This document shows positions 42,066-50,554 of a DNA stretch of 64,000 bases, piece after piece. Within the stretch, counting starts at the first letter, position 1. Each line of letters starts with the position of its first letter. The notes beneath the pieces are model-generated. The model saw only the letters and a program-made list of their open reading frames with translations, was not told the DNA's origin and made no database searches. The position numbers and the translations under genes are program-made. The DNA is taken from NCBI RefSeq assembly GCF_021603585.1, contig NZ_BQHI01000002.1, forward strand, positions 124,001-188,000. The letters are read 5' to 3'. The stretch is from Pseudomonas sputi (GTDB lineage: Bacteria; Pseudomonadota; Gammaproteobacteria; Pseudomonadales; Pseudomonadaceae).

Positions 42066-43409
42066 ATGACAACCGATGGCCAGCGTTCACTCGCGCAGCG
42101 ATTGACGGGCATTGATGAGATTGAATGTGTCACGCCGGATTTGAACGGCGTGCCACGGGGCAAGGTAATGACCGCCGAGGGCTTCCTCGAGGGGCGGCGT
42201 TTGCAGCTGGCCCGGGGGGTGCTGCTGCAATGCATCATGGGCGGTTATCCCGCCGCGAAGTTCTATGGCAGCGATGACGGCGATCTGGCGCTGGTGGCCG
42301 ATCCTGCGCAGATCCATCCTTTGCCATGGAGCCAGGAACCGCGCGCTTTGGCCATCTGTGATGCCGACGAACTGACCGGCGAAAGCTCCAACCTGTCGAC
42401 CCGTGGTCAGCTCAAGAAGGTCATTGCCCGCTACGCAGCCCTCGGTCTGGCGCCGGTGGTGGCGACCGAACTTGAATTCTTTGTGTTCGCGCCGAACACC
42501 GACCCGACCCAGCCGTTCCAGCCGCCAGTCGGTCTCGACGGCCGTCGCGAGGACGGTCATTCGGCGTTCAGCGTCAGCTCCAACAACGGTCTGCGGCCGT
42601 TCTTCAGTGAAGTCTATAAATGCATGGCGGCCCTTGGTCTGCCGCGCGACACCTTCATGCACGAAATGGGCGTCAGCCAGTTCGAGATCAACCTGCTGCA
42701 CGGTGATCCGCTGTTGCTGGCCGACCAGACCTTCCTGTTCAAGCACCTGCTCAAGGAGGTCGCGCTCAAGCACGGTCTGACCGTGGTGTGCATGGCCAAG
42801 CCGCTGGCGCACACGCCGGGCAGTTCGATGCACATTCACCAGAGCATCGTCGAAATCGGCAGCGGCAAGAATGTGTTCAGCGACGCCGACGGTCAGCCGA
42901 CCGCGATGTTCCGCCACTTCATTGGCGGGCAGCAGGCGGGCATGGCTGATTTCACCGCGCTGTTTGCGCCGAACGTCAATTCGTATCAGCGGCTGTGCCA
43001 TCCGTTTGCATCGCCGAACAACGCCTGCTGGTCCCACGACAACCGCGCCGCCGGGTTGCGCATTCCGGCCAGTTCGCCGGTCGCGCGTCGGGTCGAGAAC
43101 CGCTTGCCGGGGGCCGATGCCAACCCGTACCTGGCGATTGCCGCGAGCCTGGCCGCCGGCTTGTACGGCATCGAGCATGAACTCGAACCAAGCGAAGCGA
43201 TTCAGGGCGAGTTCCAAGTGCCGGACAATCTTTCGCTGCCGTGTACCTTGCACGCGGCGCTCGAGCGTCTGAAACGCAGCCAGCTTGCAAAGGAACTGTT
43301 CGGCACGGAATTCATCGAAGGCTACATCGCTTCGAAGACCATGGAGTTGACCAGTTTCTTTGATGAAATCACTCCCTGGGAACGCCGTGTTCTAGCAGCC
43401 CAGGCCTGA
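42066..43409 (+). CDS. Glutamine synthetase family protein (gamma-glutamylpolyamine synthetase type)
   Basis: This 447-residue GS-fold ligase has the metal-binding VVATELEFFVF near residue 130, MGVSQFEINLLHGDP near 205 and the ATP/ammonia-site motif GSSMHIHQSI near 257. The Arg-rich end of the active site is NNACWSHDNRAAGLRIP near 317 and RVENRLPGADANPY near 345. There is no adenylylation-site segment of GlnA. It belongs to the PuuA/PauA-like group that glutamylates polyamines or other amines for catabolism. The substrate here is not determinable from sequence. AACAAGGATTGCGTC precedes the chosen ATG. It is followed after 68 bases by an MFS transporter on the same strand, possibly its uptake or efflux partner. 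Confidence 0.85.
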   Translation: MTTDGQRSLAQRLTGIDEIECVTPDLNGVPRGKVMTAEGFLEGRRLQLARGVLLQCIMGGYPAAKFYGSDDGDLALVADPAQIHPLPWSQEPRALAICDADELTGESSNLSTRGQLKKVIARYAALGLAPVVATELEFFVFAPNTDPTQPFQPPVGLDGRREDGHSAFSVSSNNGLRPFFSEVYKCMAALGLPRDTFMHEMGVSQFEINLLHGDPLLLADQTFLFKHLLKEVALKHGLTVVCMAKPLAHTPGSSMHIHQSIVEIGSGKNVFSDADGQPTAMFRHFIGGQQAGMADFTALFAPNVNSYQRLCHPFASPNNACWSHDNRAAGLRIPASSPVARRVENRLPGADANPYLAIAASLAAGLYGIEHELEPSEAIQGEFQVPDNLSLPCTLHAALERLKRSQLAKELFGTEFIEGYIASKTMELTSFFDEITPWERRVLAAQA

Positions 43410-43477
43410 CGAAATGTCGCCGTCGGGCTATCGTTTGATAGCCCGATACTTACTGCAAGGAGCCGCTCGGAACGCCG

Positions 43478-44842
43478 ATGCGCCAAATCTGGAAATCCTT
43501 TCGAGCGCTGTATTTCGCCTCGCTGATGATGTTGATCGGCTCGGGCCTTCTTTCTACTTATCTGGCTTTGCGTCTGGCTGCCGACGATGTCGACGGGTTG
43601 TGGGTCGGTGCGTTGATGGCGGCCAACTACTTCGGTCTGGTGCTGGGCGGCAAGATCGGTCACCGCCTGATTGCCCGGGTCGGGCATATCCGGGCCTACT
43701 CGGCGTGTGCCGGGATCGTCGGCGCGGCGGTGCTCGGTCATGGCTTGGTGGACTGGCTGCCGGCCTGGCTGGTGCTGCGGACCATCGTCGGCCTCGGCAT
43801 GATGTGCCAGTACATGGTCATCGAGAGCTGGCTGAACGAGCAGGCCGACGCCAATCAGCGGGGACTGGTGTTCAGCGGCTACATGATCGCGTCGTATCTG
43901 GGGCTGGTGCTGGGTCAGCTGATTCTGGTCATGCACCCGGGTCTTGGTCTGGAACTGCTGATGCTGGTCGCGCTGTGCTTCGCTCTGTGTCTGGTGCCGG
44001 TGGCGCTGACCCGACGGATTCACCCGGCGCCGCTGCATCCGGCGCCGATGGAGCCGCGCTTCTTTATCAAGCGCGTGCCACAGTCGCTGAGCACGGTGCT
44101 CGGGGCAGGGCTGATCATCGGTTCGTTCTACGGCCTGGCGCCGCTGTATGCCTCGCAGCAGGGGCTGTCCACCGAACAGGTCGGTCTGTTCATGGGGAGC
44201 TGCATTTTTGCCGGGCTCGTGGTGCAGTGGCCGCTGGGGTGGTTGTCCGACCGCTATGACCGGGCGCTGCTGATCCGTTGCTTTGCGCTGTTCCTGGCGG
44301 TCGCTGCATTACCGCTGGCGATCCTGCCGCAAGTGCCGCTGGAGGTGCTGTTCGTGGTCGGCTTCCTCTGCTCGCTGGTGCAGTTTTGCCTGTACCCGCT
44401 GGCGGTAGCGTTCTCCAATGACCACGTCGAAGGCGAGCGTCGGGTGTCGCTGACGGCGATGTTGCTGGTGACTTACGGCGTGGGCGCCAGTGTCGGGCCG
44501 CTGGCGGCCGGCGTGCTGATGAAACTGTTCGGGCCGCAGAGCCTGTACGCGTTCTTCACCTTTTTCGCGTTGGTGCTGGTGTGGCGGATCCGGCCGAAAG
44601 CCGTGACCAATCTGCACCAGGTCGACGATGCGCCGCTGCATCACGTGGCGATGCCGGACAGCATGTCCAGTTCACCGCTGGTGGCGGCGCTTGACCCGCG
44701 GGTTGATGAGCAGGTGGTGCAGGAGCAGATGCAGAATCCGGTCGCTCCGGAGCCTGAACCTGAACCCGAGCCAGAACCTGTCGCACCAACCGATTCGACA
44801 ATCGAAGGTGAGGGGCCGGACATCAGCCCCGCCAGGCCGTGA
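43478..44842 (+). CDS. MFS transporter (YcaD-like)
   Basis: This 454-residue inner-membrane carrier has about 12 hydrophobic helices in the first 390 residues. An MFS motif A variant is between helices 2 and 3 (LVLGGKIGHRLIARVGHIRA) and a repeat is between 8 and 9 (PLGWLSDRYDRALLIRC). MVIESWLNEQADANQRG near residue 115 is typical of the YcaD/arabinose-efflux-like subgroup. The cytoplasmic C-terminal tail is unusual, with a run of six or seven Glu-Pro dipeptides near residue 425. It shares a strand with the GS-like gene. The substrate is unknown. Confidence 0.85.
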   Translation: MRQIWKSFRALYFASLMMLIGSGLLSTYLALRLAADDVDGLWVGALMAANYFGLVLGGKIGHRLIARVGHIRAYSACAGIVGAAVLGHGLVDWLPAWLVLRTIVGLGMMCQYMVIESWLNEQADANQRGLVFSGYMIASYLGLVLGQLILVMHPGLGLELLMLVALCFALCLVPVALTRRIHPAPLHPAPMEPRFFIKRVPQSLSTVLGAGLIIGSFYGLAPLYASQQGLSTEQVGLFMGSCIFAGLVVQWPLGWLSDRYDRALLIRCFALFLAVAALPLAILPQVPLEVLFVVGFLCSLVQFCLYPLAVAFSNDHVEGERRVSLTAMLLVTYGVGASVGPLAAGVLMKLFGPQSLYAFFTFFALVLVWRIRPKAVTNLHQVDDAPLHHVAMPDSMSSSPLVAALDPRVDEQVVQEQMQNPVAPEPEPEPEPEPVAPTDSTIEGEGPDISPARP

Positions 44843-44852
44843 TTCAGGCATA

Positions 44853-44890
44853 AAAAAACGGGCAGTCACCGCAGTGACTGCCCGTTTTTT
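44853..44890. terminator. Bidirectional terminator between the MFS gene and flgZ
   Basis: A perfect 17-bp stem, AAAAAACGGGCAGTCAC and its complement (44874-44890), around CGCA. It has T tracts in both directions. Confidence 0.95.
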
Positions 44891-44902
44891 CATGCCTGCC
44901 GA

Positions 44903-45649
44903 TCAGAGGTCGTCTTTATCGAACCGACGCGCTTCGCGTTGCAGTTGGTAAACGAAGCGCTCGACGTTGCGCGCCGCCGGGCCGCTGATGTTGTGAAAGC
45001 GCAGGCCGGCGAAGGTGATGTTGAGTTTTTCTTCGAAGTGCAGGTAGCGCAATTCGACGGAGGCTGGTTGGTTGCCGAACAGCGGCGCGGCGATCAGCCG
45101 ATCGTAGACCTGGCCCAGTTGCAGACGGTCGGTGATGTCGCCTTCGAAGCGCAGTTTGCAGCCGGTGGCCGAGATATCCAGCAGTTTGCCGCCGATAGGC
45201 GACTTGAGTTTTTCGCCACCCAGTTCGACGCTGACCAGGTCGGTCAGCTTCAGGGCGGCGCGGAAAGCATTGCGGCGCTGGTGATAAACCACTTCGGCGG
45301 GCAGGTCGCCGGTGTAGAAGCGATCGCCACTGGATTCTTCGATTTTAAGTGTGCCGTTGCATTCCCAGGCAATGCGCACACCGTCATGAAAACCTTCAAC
45401 CTTGAATGGCTCGCCGGCGAGCAGAAAACGTTCGCCATCGCGCGGGATCATTTCATCCAGGGCAATCGTGGCGGTTTCCCGGTCAACCTTGATCAAGTAA
45501 CTCTGGAAGCGCTGGCTGCGCTCGTGGAAGGTGATGATCAGTGGATCATGGCTTTCTTGCAGCTGGCGCAGGTTGCTGGAGATTTCCAGAGGTGTAGTGA
45601 GCACCTTTGGGGGCTGCGGAGCATCATCCGCGCTGAGGACGTTGGACAC
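44903..45649 (-). CDS. flgZ: c-di-GMP-binding flagellar brake protein FlgZ (YcgR)
   Basis: This 248-residue protein has an N-terminal YcgR domain (to about 120) and a C-terminal PilZ domain. The c-di-GMP-binding motif RRNAFR is near residue 125, and the second motif [11 protein letters not shown] is near 158. When c-di-GMP is high it acts at the flagellar motor to slow swimming. The start is a GTG with GGAG further upstream. It is the third gene of the flgM-flgN-flgZ unit, as in other pseudomonads, and so falls under the FliA promoter upstream of flgM. Confidence 0.94.
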   Translation of the reverse strand: MSNVLSADDAPQPPKVLTTPLEISSNLRQLQESHDPLIITFHERSQRFQSYLIKVDRETATIALDEMIPRDGERFLLAGEPFKVEGFHDGVRIAWECNGTLKIEESSGDRFYTGDLPAEVVYHQRRNAFRAALKLTDLVSVELGGEKLKSPIGGKLLDISATGCKLRFEGDITDRLQLGQVYDRLIAAPLFGNQPASVELRYLHFEEKLNITFAGLRFHNISGPAARNVERFVYQLQREARRFDKDDL

Positions 45650-45744
45650 GTTAAATCAATCTCCAGACAAAATTTGACTACGGCTGGCCAGTATTTTGCC
45701 AGCATGTTTCGCACGTTGATAGGGCGCAAGCATGGAAGAAAGCA

Positions 45745-46212
45745 TCACGCCTGGCTGAGCGCGCGTGGTTTCTGCAGTTTGGAGAAGGTGCCACTGGCAT
45801 CGTAGAGCGCGGGTGGCTCGCCGCCGGTGAGGATTTTCAGCTGATTGGCCGTGGCGGCCTGCTGCATGACGATCGACTGGCCATTTCTGGCATTGGCGGC
45901 CTGGCACTGGGCGATCAGATCGGTCAGGACATCACTCTGGCTCAGCAACTGGTCGCCGATGCTCGACTGGCTGGCCAGTTGTTCCAGACCGGCGCGATCG
46001 ATCGACAGATTGAGGCTGGCGAGGATTTCGCTGCGTTTGCGGCCATGCTGTTCGAGCAGAATGATCAATGCCTGCTTGCGCGCCAGAATCTCTTCCAGCA
46101 AAGGCATGTCGCGACCGTGCAAGGCGAGGGACTCGGTTTGCAGTAACTCCAGCAATTGTTGAGCTGGAGCAAAGTCGTCGATGATCAGTTGCAATAAATT
46201 AGTGTCGTGCAT
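45745..46212 (-). CDS. flgN: Flagellar export chaperone FlgN
   Basis: This 155-residue helical cytoplasmic chaperone serves the hook-filament junction proteins FlgK and FlgL. It starts MHDTNLLQLIIDDFAPAQQL and is almost wholly alpha-helical with heptad-like Leu spacing. GRDMPLLEEILARKQALIILLE and the Gln-rich MQQAATANQLKILTGG near the C-terminus are as in Pseudomonas FlgN. It lies 48 bases after flgM and before flgZ. Confidence 0.93.
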   Translation of the reverse strand: MHDTNLLQLIIDDFAPAQQLLELLQTESLALHGRDMPLLEEILARKQALIILLEQHGRKRSEILASLNLSIDRAGLEQLASQSSIGDQLLSQSDVLTDLIAQCQAANARNGQSIVMQQAATANQLKILTGGEPPALYDASGTFSKLQKPRALSQA

Positions 46213-46260
46213 GGCTGGCCTTGGGTTTTAAGCGTCCAAAAGCCTGGCGCTGACCGAGGC

Positions 46261-46587
46261 CTAGCGCTGGGCTTCGAAGTTGAGCAGTTTGCTGGCTACA
46301 CGGTTGCTGTCGACCTTGTAGCTGCCATCGGCAATCGCTGCTTTCAACTCGTCCACACGGGCCTTGTCGACGGCAGGCTGATCGCGCAGCTTGTCAGTGA
46401 TCTTCTGCAACTGTTGAGCCTCATTGCTGAGGTGTACCGATTCCCCGCTTTTTGCGGTACTGGCCTGTTCGGCCGGGGTATTCAGCGGCGCGGAGGTGCC
46501 GGTTTCGGCGGTTTCCTTGGCGTTGCTGGTACGTGTACTGCCCGTAAGTGACGAGGAGCTGTTCAAACGGCTGAAATCGATGACCAT
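46261..46587 (-). CDS. flgM: Anti-sigma-28 factor FlgM
   Basis: This 108-residue protein has a low-complexity Ser/Thr-rich N-terminal half ([20 protein letters not shown]). The FliA-binding C-terminal half carries [20 protein letters not shown] and the family end [20 protein letters not shown]. It binds FliA until the hook is complete and is then exported. The ATG at 46587 has AGAGGTTTTTAAC upstream. The gene is driven by a FliA promoter, giving an autoregulatory loop. Confidence 0.95.
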   Translation of the reverse strand: MVIDFSRLNSSSSLTGSTRTSNAKETAETGTSAPLNTPAEQASTAKSGESVHLSNEAQQLQKITDKLRDQPAVDKARVDELKAAIADGSYKVDSNRVASKLLNFEAQR

Positions 46588-46622
46588 GTTAAAAACCTCT
46601 GGGAATTTGGACGCTTGCCATG

Positions 46623-46649
46623 TTCTCGGCCATCCCCTGGAAAACTTTA
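46623..46649 (-). promoter_or_regulatory. Sigma-28 (FliA) promoter of flgMNZ
   Basis: On the minus strand: TAAAGTTT, 11 bases, GCCGAGAA (one mismatch to GCCGATAA), 36 bases before the flgM start. Confidence 0.8.
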
Positions 46650-46793
46650 GGCTCATTTAGCAATGAGCTTGCATGCGCCGTAGCAGATCCTGCTGCGGCA
46701 CAGTTTAGGGAACAGCTCTGGTCAGCGCCAGTTTTCTGCTTGAGTACTCAGGGGCTTTTCAAATATCCGTTCATCCTGCCGCTCACATTACCG

Positions 46794-47555
46794 CTACATG
46801 GCCACTTCCACCTGGCCGGGCGCGATCACCTGCGCCTTGATAACCCGTTGGGAATTGAGGTTTTTCACCCGAATCTGTTCTTTCAGGCCACCGTTGGACA
46901 GGGCTTCGCCCGGCATCCGGACGGCGAGGGTGCCGCTGCGGGCGATGATCACCACTTGATCGCCCTTGCGAACCACTTCCGCCTGTTCCAGATGCACCAG
47001 GGTAATGACTTGATCGGCGACCGTTGGTCGGGTCAATTTCTGCCCGATGGCTTCATCTACCGACGTCAGGAAACCCTGGTTGATCGTGCTGACGTCGCGC
47101 TCGCGCAAGGTCACGTCCTGGGGCTCGATAATGCCGGCGCGCTTGAGTGGCCGCGTGGTGGTGACAATCTCGCGAAACAGGCGGACTTGAGCGGGCACGA
47201 ACACCGTCCAGGGGGAGGCGCCTTCGCAGCGGACCTTGACCGTGACACGGCCCAGAGGACGTGCCGGACTCTCCAGTGTCGCTGTCAATTCCTTGTCGCA
47301 CATAGGCATGCGCATGCGTGGATCGAGCTGGTTGACCTCGATTTCATATCGGCCTTCCGTTTGACTGGTGGCCAGATAGTCTTCTACGGTGAATTCAAGA
47401 AAGCCCTGAGTGACGCCGATAAGCATGTCAGGCAAGGTAACCGCATCAGCAATGGCAGGGCTGCCAGCGAAAAACAGGCAAACGGCGGACATCGCGCAAA
47501 GCCCTCTGCGGAGGGGAGATGTCAGGCGTCGGAAAAATGTCGTTTGAGCGTTCAT
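46794..47555 (-). CDS. flgA: Flagellar basal body P-ring assembly chaperone FlgA
   Basis: This 253-residue periplasmic protein is needed to build the P ring from FlgI. The signal peptide is RRGLCAMSAVCLFFAGSPAIA, cleaved before DAVTLPD. The SAF-domain region is RPLKRAGIIEPQDVTLRERD. The C-terminal SAF/FlgA segment is GDQVVIIARSGTLAVRMPGE, with VKNLNSQRVIKAQVIAPGQV at the end. The start MNAQTTFFRR is chosen to give a normal signal sequence. It is divergent from cheV. Confidence 0.94.
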   Translation of the reverse strand: MNAQTTFFRRLTSPLRRGLCAMSAVCLFFAGSPAIADAVTLPDMLIGVTQGFLEFTVEDYLATSQTEGRYEIEVNQLDPRMRMPMCDKELTATLESPARPLGRVTVKVRCEGASPWTVFVPAQVRLFREIVTTTRPLKRAGIIEPQDVTLRERDVSTINQGFLTSVDEAIGQKLTRPTVADQVITLVHLEQAEVVRKGDQVVIIARSGTLAVRMPGEALSNGGLKEQIRVKNLNSQRVIKAQVIAPGQVEVAM

Positions 47556-47637
47556 ACGAGTTAAAAAGCAAGCGCCGTGCCGTTTAGCAATGAATGTGCG
47601 TCGCAACAACACTTGGCGTTGGTGTAGGAGTCTGGGC

Positions 47638-48570
47638 ATGGCTGGTGTAATGGATTCGGTGAACCAGCGCACGCAACTGGTGGGGCAGAATCGCCTGGAG
47701 CTGTTGTTGTTCCGTCTCGACGGTCAGCAGCTCTACGGGATCAACGTGTTCAAGGTTCGGGAAGTGCTGCAGTGCCCGCAACTGACGCTGATGCCCAAGT
47801 CCAGTCCTGTCGTGTGCGGGGTGGCGAATATCCGGGGGGCGACCATTCCGATCCTTGATCTGGCGATGGCGACCGGCTCCGGTGCTTTGAAAGACAAGAA
47901 CAGTCCGTTTGTGATCATCACGGAATACAACACCAAGACTCAGGGTTTCCTGGTGCGCTCGGTGGAACGTATCGTGAACATGAACTGGGAAGAGATTCAT
48001 CCGCCGCCCAAGGGCACCGGACGCGATCATTACCTGACCGCTGTGACTCGGGTCGACAATCAGTTAGTCGAAATCATCGACGTCGAGAAGGTGCTGGCGG
48101 AAGTCGCGCCGACCCCGGAAGCGATTTCGGTCGGCGTGGTGGATGTCGAGACCCAGAGCAAGGCGTTGTCGTTGCGGGTGCTGACGGTCGATGACTCGTC
48201 GGTGGCGCGCAAGCAGGTGACGCGTTGCCTGCAGACGGTCGGTGTCGAAGTGGTGGCGTTGAACGACGGCAAGCAGGCGCTGGATTACCTGCGCAAGCTG
48301 GTCGACGAGGGCAAGAAGCCGGAAGAAGAGTTCCTGATGATGATCTCCGACATCGAAATGCCGGAGATGGACGGGTACACCCTGACGGCCGAGATCCGCA
48401 GCGACCCTCGCATGCAAAAGCTTCATATCATCCTGCATACTTCGTTGTCGGGTGTGTTCAATCAGGCGATGGTCAAGAAAGTCGGTGCCGATGACTTCCT
48501 GGCCAAGTTCCGTCCTGATGACCTGGCATCCCGGGTAGTCGACCGGATCAAAGCAGCAGACATCAGCTAA
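47638..48570 (+). CDS. cheV: Chemotaxis coupling protein CheV
   Basis: This 310-residue protein joins a CheW domain (residues about 15-165, with LFRLDGQQLYGINVFKVREV and GVANIRGATIPILDL) to a receiver domain (about 175-305: VLTVDDSSVARKQ, with the acceptor Asp in MISDIEMPEMDGYTL near 238 and Lys in DDFLAKFRPDDLA). It links chemoreceptors to CheA and adapts the array through phosphorylation. TAGGAGTCTGGGC precedes the ATG. It is followed 47 bases later by cheR. Confidence 0.95.
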   Translation: MAGVMDSVNQRTQLVGQNRLELLLFRLDGQQLYGINVFKVREVLQCPQLTLMPKSSPVVCGVANIRGATIPILDLAMATGSGALKDKNSPFVIITEYNTKTQGFLVRSVERIVNMNWEEIHPPPKGTGRDHYLTAVTRVDNQLVEIIDVEKVLAEVAPTPEAISVGVVDVETQSKALSLRVLTVDDSSVARKQVTRCLQTVGVEVVALNDGKQALDYLRKLVDEGKKPEEEFLMMISDIEMPEMDGYTLTAEIRSDPRMQKLHIILHTSLSGVFNQAMVKKVGADDFLAKFRPDDLASRVVDRIKAADIS

Positions 48571-48617
48571 GGGCCTTCTGCCCCTGGCGTTCAACACGAT
48601 TTAAGAGGCGGCATCAT

Positions 48618-49445
48618 TTGTCTACGGGTAATTTGGATTTCGAACAGTTCCGGGTCTTCCTGGAAAAAGCCTGTGGCATTTTGCTCGGTGAAAACAAGCA
48701 GTATCTGGTGTCGAGCCGTCTCAACAAACTGATGGAGCAGCAAGGCATCAAGTCCCTGGGTGAGCTGGTTCAGCGCATCCAGACCCAGCCGCGCAGCGGT
48801 TTGCGCGAGCAGGTGGTCGATGCCATGACGACCAACGAAACCCTGTGGTTTCGCGACACCTATCCGTTTGAAGTCTTGAAGAACAAGGTGCTGCCCGAAG
48901 CGATCAAGGCTGCTCCCAACCAGCGTCTGCGGATCTGGTCGGCAGCCTGCTCGTCGGGTCAGGAACCCTATTCGCTGTCGATGTCGATCGACGAGTTCGA
49001 GCGGACCAACATCGGTCAGTTGAAGATGGGCGTGCAGATCGTCGCCACCGATCTGTCCGGCAGCATGCTGACCAACTGCAAGACCGGCGAGTACGACAGC
49101 CTGGCGATTGGTCGCGGTCTGTCCGCCGATCGTCTGCAGCGCTACTTTGACCCAAAAGGGCCGGGGCGCTGGGTGATCAAGGCGCCGATCAAGAACCGGG
49201 TGGAGTTCCGCTCGTTCAACCTGCTCGACAGTTATGCAAGTCTGGGCAAGTTCGACATCGTGTTCTGCCGCAACGTGCTGATCTACTTCTCCGCCGAGGT
49301 GAAGAAGGACATCCTGTTGCGCATTCACAGCACGCTGAAGCCCGGCGGTTATCTGTTCCTTGGCGCTTCCGAAGCGCTGAATGGTTTGCCGGATCATTAC
49401 CAGATGGTGCAGTGCAGCCCGGGGATCATCTACCAGGCGAAGTGA
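48618..49445 (+). CDS. cheR: Chemoreceptor methyltransferase CheR
   Basis: This 275-residue SAM-dependent enzyme methylates receptor glutamates. The N-terminal helical domain is followed by AMTTNETLWFRDTYPFEVLK near residue 68, the SAM-binding RIWSAACSSGQEPYSLSMSI near 105, ATDLSGSMLTNCKTGEYDSL near 140 and FDIVFCRNVLIYFSAEVKKD near 213. The start is a TTG with AAGAGG nine bases upstream. It is paired with cheV, as in other pseudomonads. Confidence 0.95.
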   Translation: MSTGNLDFEQFRVFLEKACGILLGENKQYLVSSRLNKLMEQQGIKSLGELVQRIQTQPRSGLREQVVDAMTTNETLWFRDTYPFEVLKNKVLPEAIKAAPNQRLRIWSAACSSGQEPYSLSMSIDEFERTNIGQLKMGVQIVATDLSGSMLTNCKTGEYDSLAIGRGLSADRLQRYFDPKGPGRWVIKAPIKNRVEFRSFNLLDSYASLGKFDIVFCRNVLIYFSAEVKKDILLRIHSTLKPGGYLFLGASEALNGLPDHYQMVQCSPGIIYQAK

Positions 49446-49462
49446 AACACCGGCGACACAAG

Positions 49463-49494
49463 AAACGGGAGTCCTCAGGGGCTCCCGTTTTTTT
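49463..49494 (+). terminator. Terminator of cheR
   Basis: AAACGGGAG (49463-49471) pairs with CTCCCGTTT (49482-49490), followed by more T. Confidence 0.92.
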
Positions 49495-49527
49495 ATGCCT
49501 GAAGGTTTTGCCGGTGGCAGGTGGCGG

Positions 49528-49569
49528 CAGAAAAGCGGCATCCGGCGGAAACCGGTTGCCGCTTTTCTG
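49528..49569. repeat. Perfect hairpin between cheR and flgB
   Basis: CAGAAAAGCGGCA (49528-49540) faces TGCCGCTTTTCTG (49557-49569) with inner CCGG/CCGG. It is the second of three hairpins in this 240-base gap. It lacks a T tract, so it is not a simple terminator. Confidence 0.7.
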
Positions 49570-49595
49570 GCATTGCCGCGTTGCCGGTTCCGCGC

Positions 49596-49620
49596 AAAGC
49601 CCCGTAATCCGGGGCTTTCT
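49596..49620 (+). terminator. Second terminator-like hairpin upstream of flgB
   Basis: AAAGCCCC (49596-49603) pairs with GGGGCTTT (49611-49618), followed by CT, just before the sigma-54 promoter. It insulates flgB from cheR transcription. Confidence 0.7.
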
Positions 49621-49625
49621 CAAAC

Positions 49626-49641
49626 TGGCACGACGCTTGCT
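49626..49641 (+). promoter_or_regulatory. Sigma-54 promoter of flgBCDE
   Basis: TGGCACG ACGC TTGC matches the -24/-12 consensus completely (GG-N10-GC). The flgB start is 43 bases downstream. Flagellar class II/III operons in Pseudomonas depend on RpoN with FleQ or FleR. Confidence 0.92.
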
Positions 49642-49684
49642 ATAGCCCAGTTACGAAAAATCCGGTCACCTGAAGGTTCCCGAC

Positions 49685-50092
49685 ATGAGCATCAGCTTCG
49701 ATAAAGCGCTCGGCATTCACGAAAAGGCTTTGGGCTTCCGCGCCCAGCGTGCCGAAGTGCTGGCCAACAATATCGCCAACGCCGACACCCCGAACTACAA
49801 GGCGCGGGATCTGGAGTTCTCCAAAGTGCTCGAAGCACAGAGCCAGAAGAACGCTAACGGCACCATAGCCCTGAACATGACCAACAGCCGTCACATCGAA
49901 GCTGAAGGCCTGGGCAATGGCGACGAGTCGCTGATGTATCGCACGCCGATGCAGCCTTCGATCGACCAGAACACCGTGGACGCCCAGCTGGAACAGTCGA
50001 ACTACGCGGAAAACGCCGTCGGCTTCCAGGCCAGCTTCACCCTGCTCAACAGCAAATTCAAAGGGCTGGTGTCAGCCCTGCGCGGAGAGTAA
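49685..50092 (+). CDS. flgB: Flagellar proximal rod protein FlgB
   Basis: This 135-residue rod subunit is exported by the flagellar type III apparatus. It has the N-terminal flagellar rod motif QRAEVLANNIANADTPNYKARDLEF near residue 18 and the C-terminal helix NAVGFQASFTLLNSKFKGL, which form the coiled coil shared by axial proteins. It is the first gene behind the sigma-54 promoter, and flgC starts three bases after its stop. Confidence 0.96.
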   Translation: MSISFDKALGIHEKALGFRAQRAEVLANNIANADTPNYKARDLEFSKVLEAQSQKNANGTIALNMTNSRHIEAEGLGNGDESLMYRTPMQPSIDQNTVDAQLEQSNYAENAVGFQASFTLLNSKFKGLVSALRGE

Positions 50093-50095
50093 TCC

Positions 50096-50539
50096 ATGTC
50101 CCTGTCCAGCGTTTTCAACATTGCCGGCAGCGGCATGAGCGCCCAGACCACCCGTCTCAACACCGTGGCCTCGAACATCGCCAACGCCGAGACCGTCTCG
50201 TCGAGCATCGACCAGACCTATCGTGCCCGTCATCCGGTGTTTGCCACCATGTTTCAGGGCGGCCAGAGCGGCGGCAGCAATTCGCTGTTCCAGAACCAGG
50301 ACGCGGTCGGTCAGGGCGTGCAGGTGCTCGGTGTGGTCGAAGACCAGAGCAACCTCGAAGCGCGCTACGAGCCGAACCATCCGGCGGCCGACGCCAAGGG
50401 CTACGTCTACTACCCGAACGTCAACGTGGTGGAAGAAATGGCTGACATGATTTCCGCGAGCCGTTCGTTCCAGACCAACGCTGAAATGATGAACACCGCC
50501 AAGACCATGATGCAGAAGGTACTGACCCTCGGTCAGTGA
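50096..50539 (+). CDS. flgC: Flagellar proximal rod protein FlgC
   Basis: This 147-residue rod protein has an N-terminal axial motif (IAGSGMSAQTTRLNTVASNI ANAET) and a C-terminal signature (YYPNVNVVEEMADMISASRS followed by NAEMMNTAKTMMQKVLTLGQ). It is cotranscribed with flgB and flgD. Confidence 0.96.
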   Translation: MSLSSVFNIAGSGMSAQTTRLNTVASNIANAETVSSSIDQTYRARHPVFATMFQGGQSGGSNSLFQNQDAVGQGVQVLGVVEDQSNLEARYEPNHPAADAKGYVYYPNVNVVEEMADMISASRSFQTNAEMMNTAKTMMQKVLTLGQ

Positions 50540-50554
50540 TAAGGGGCGACTGCC

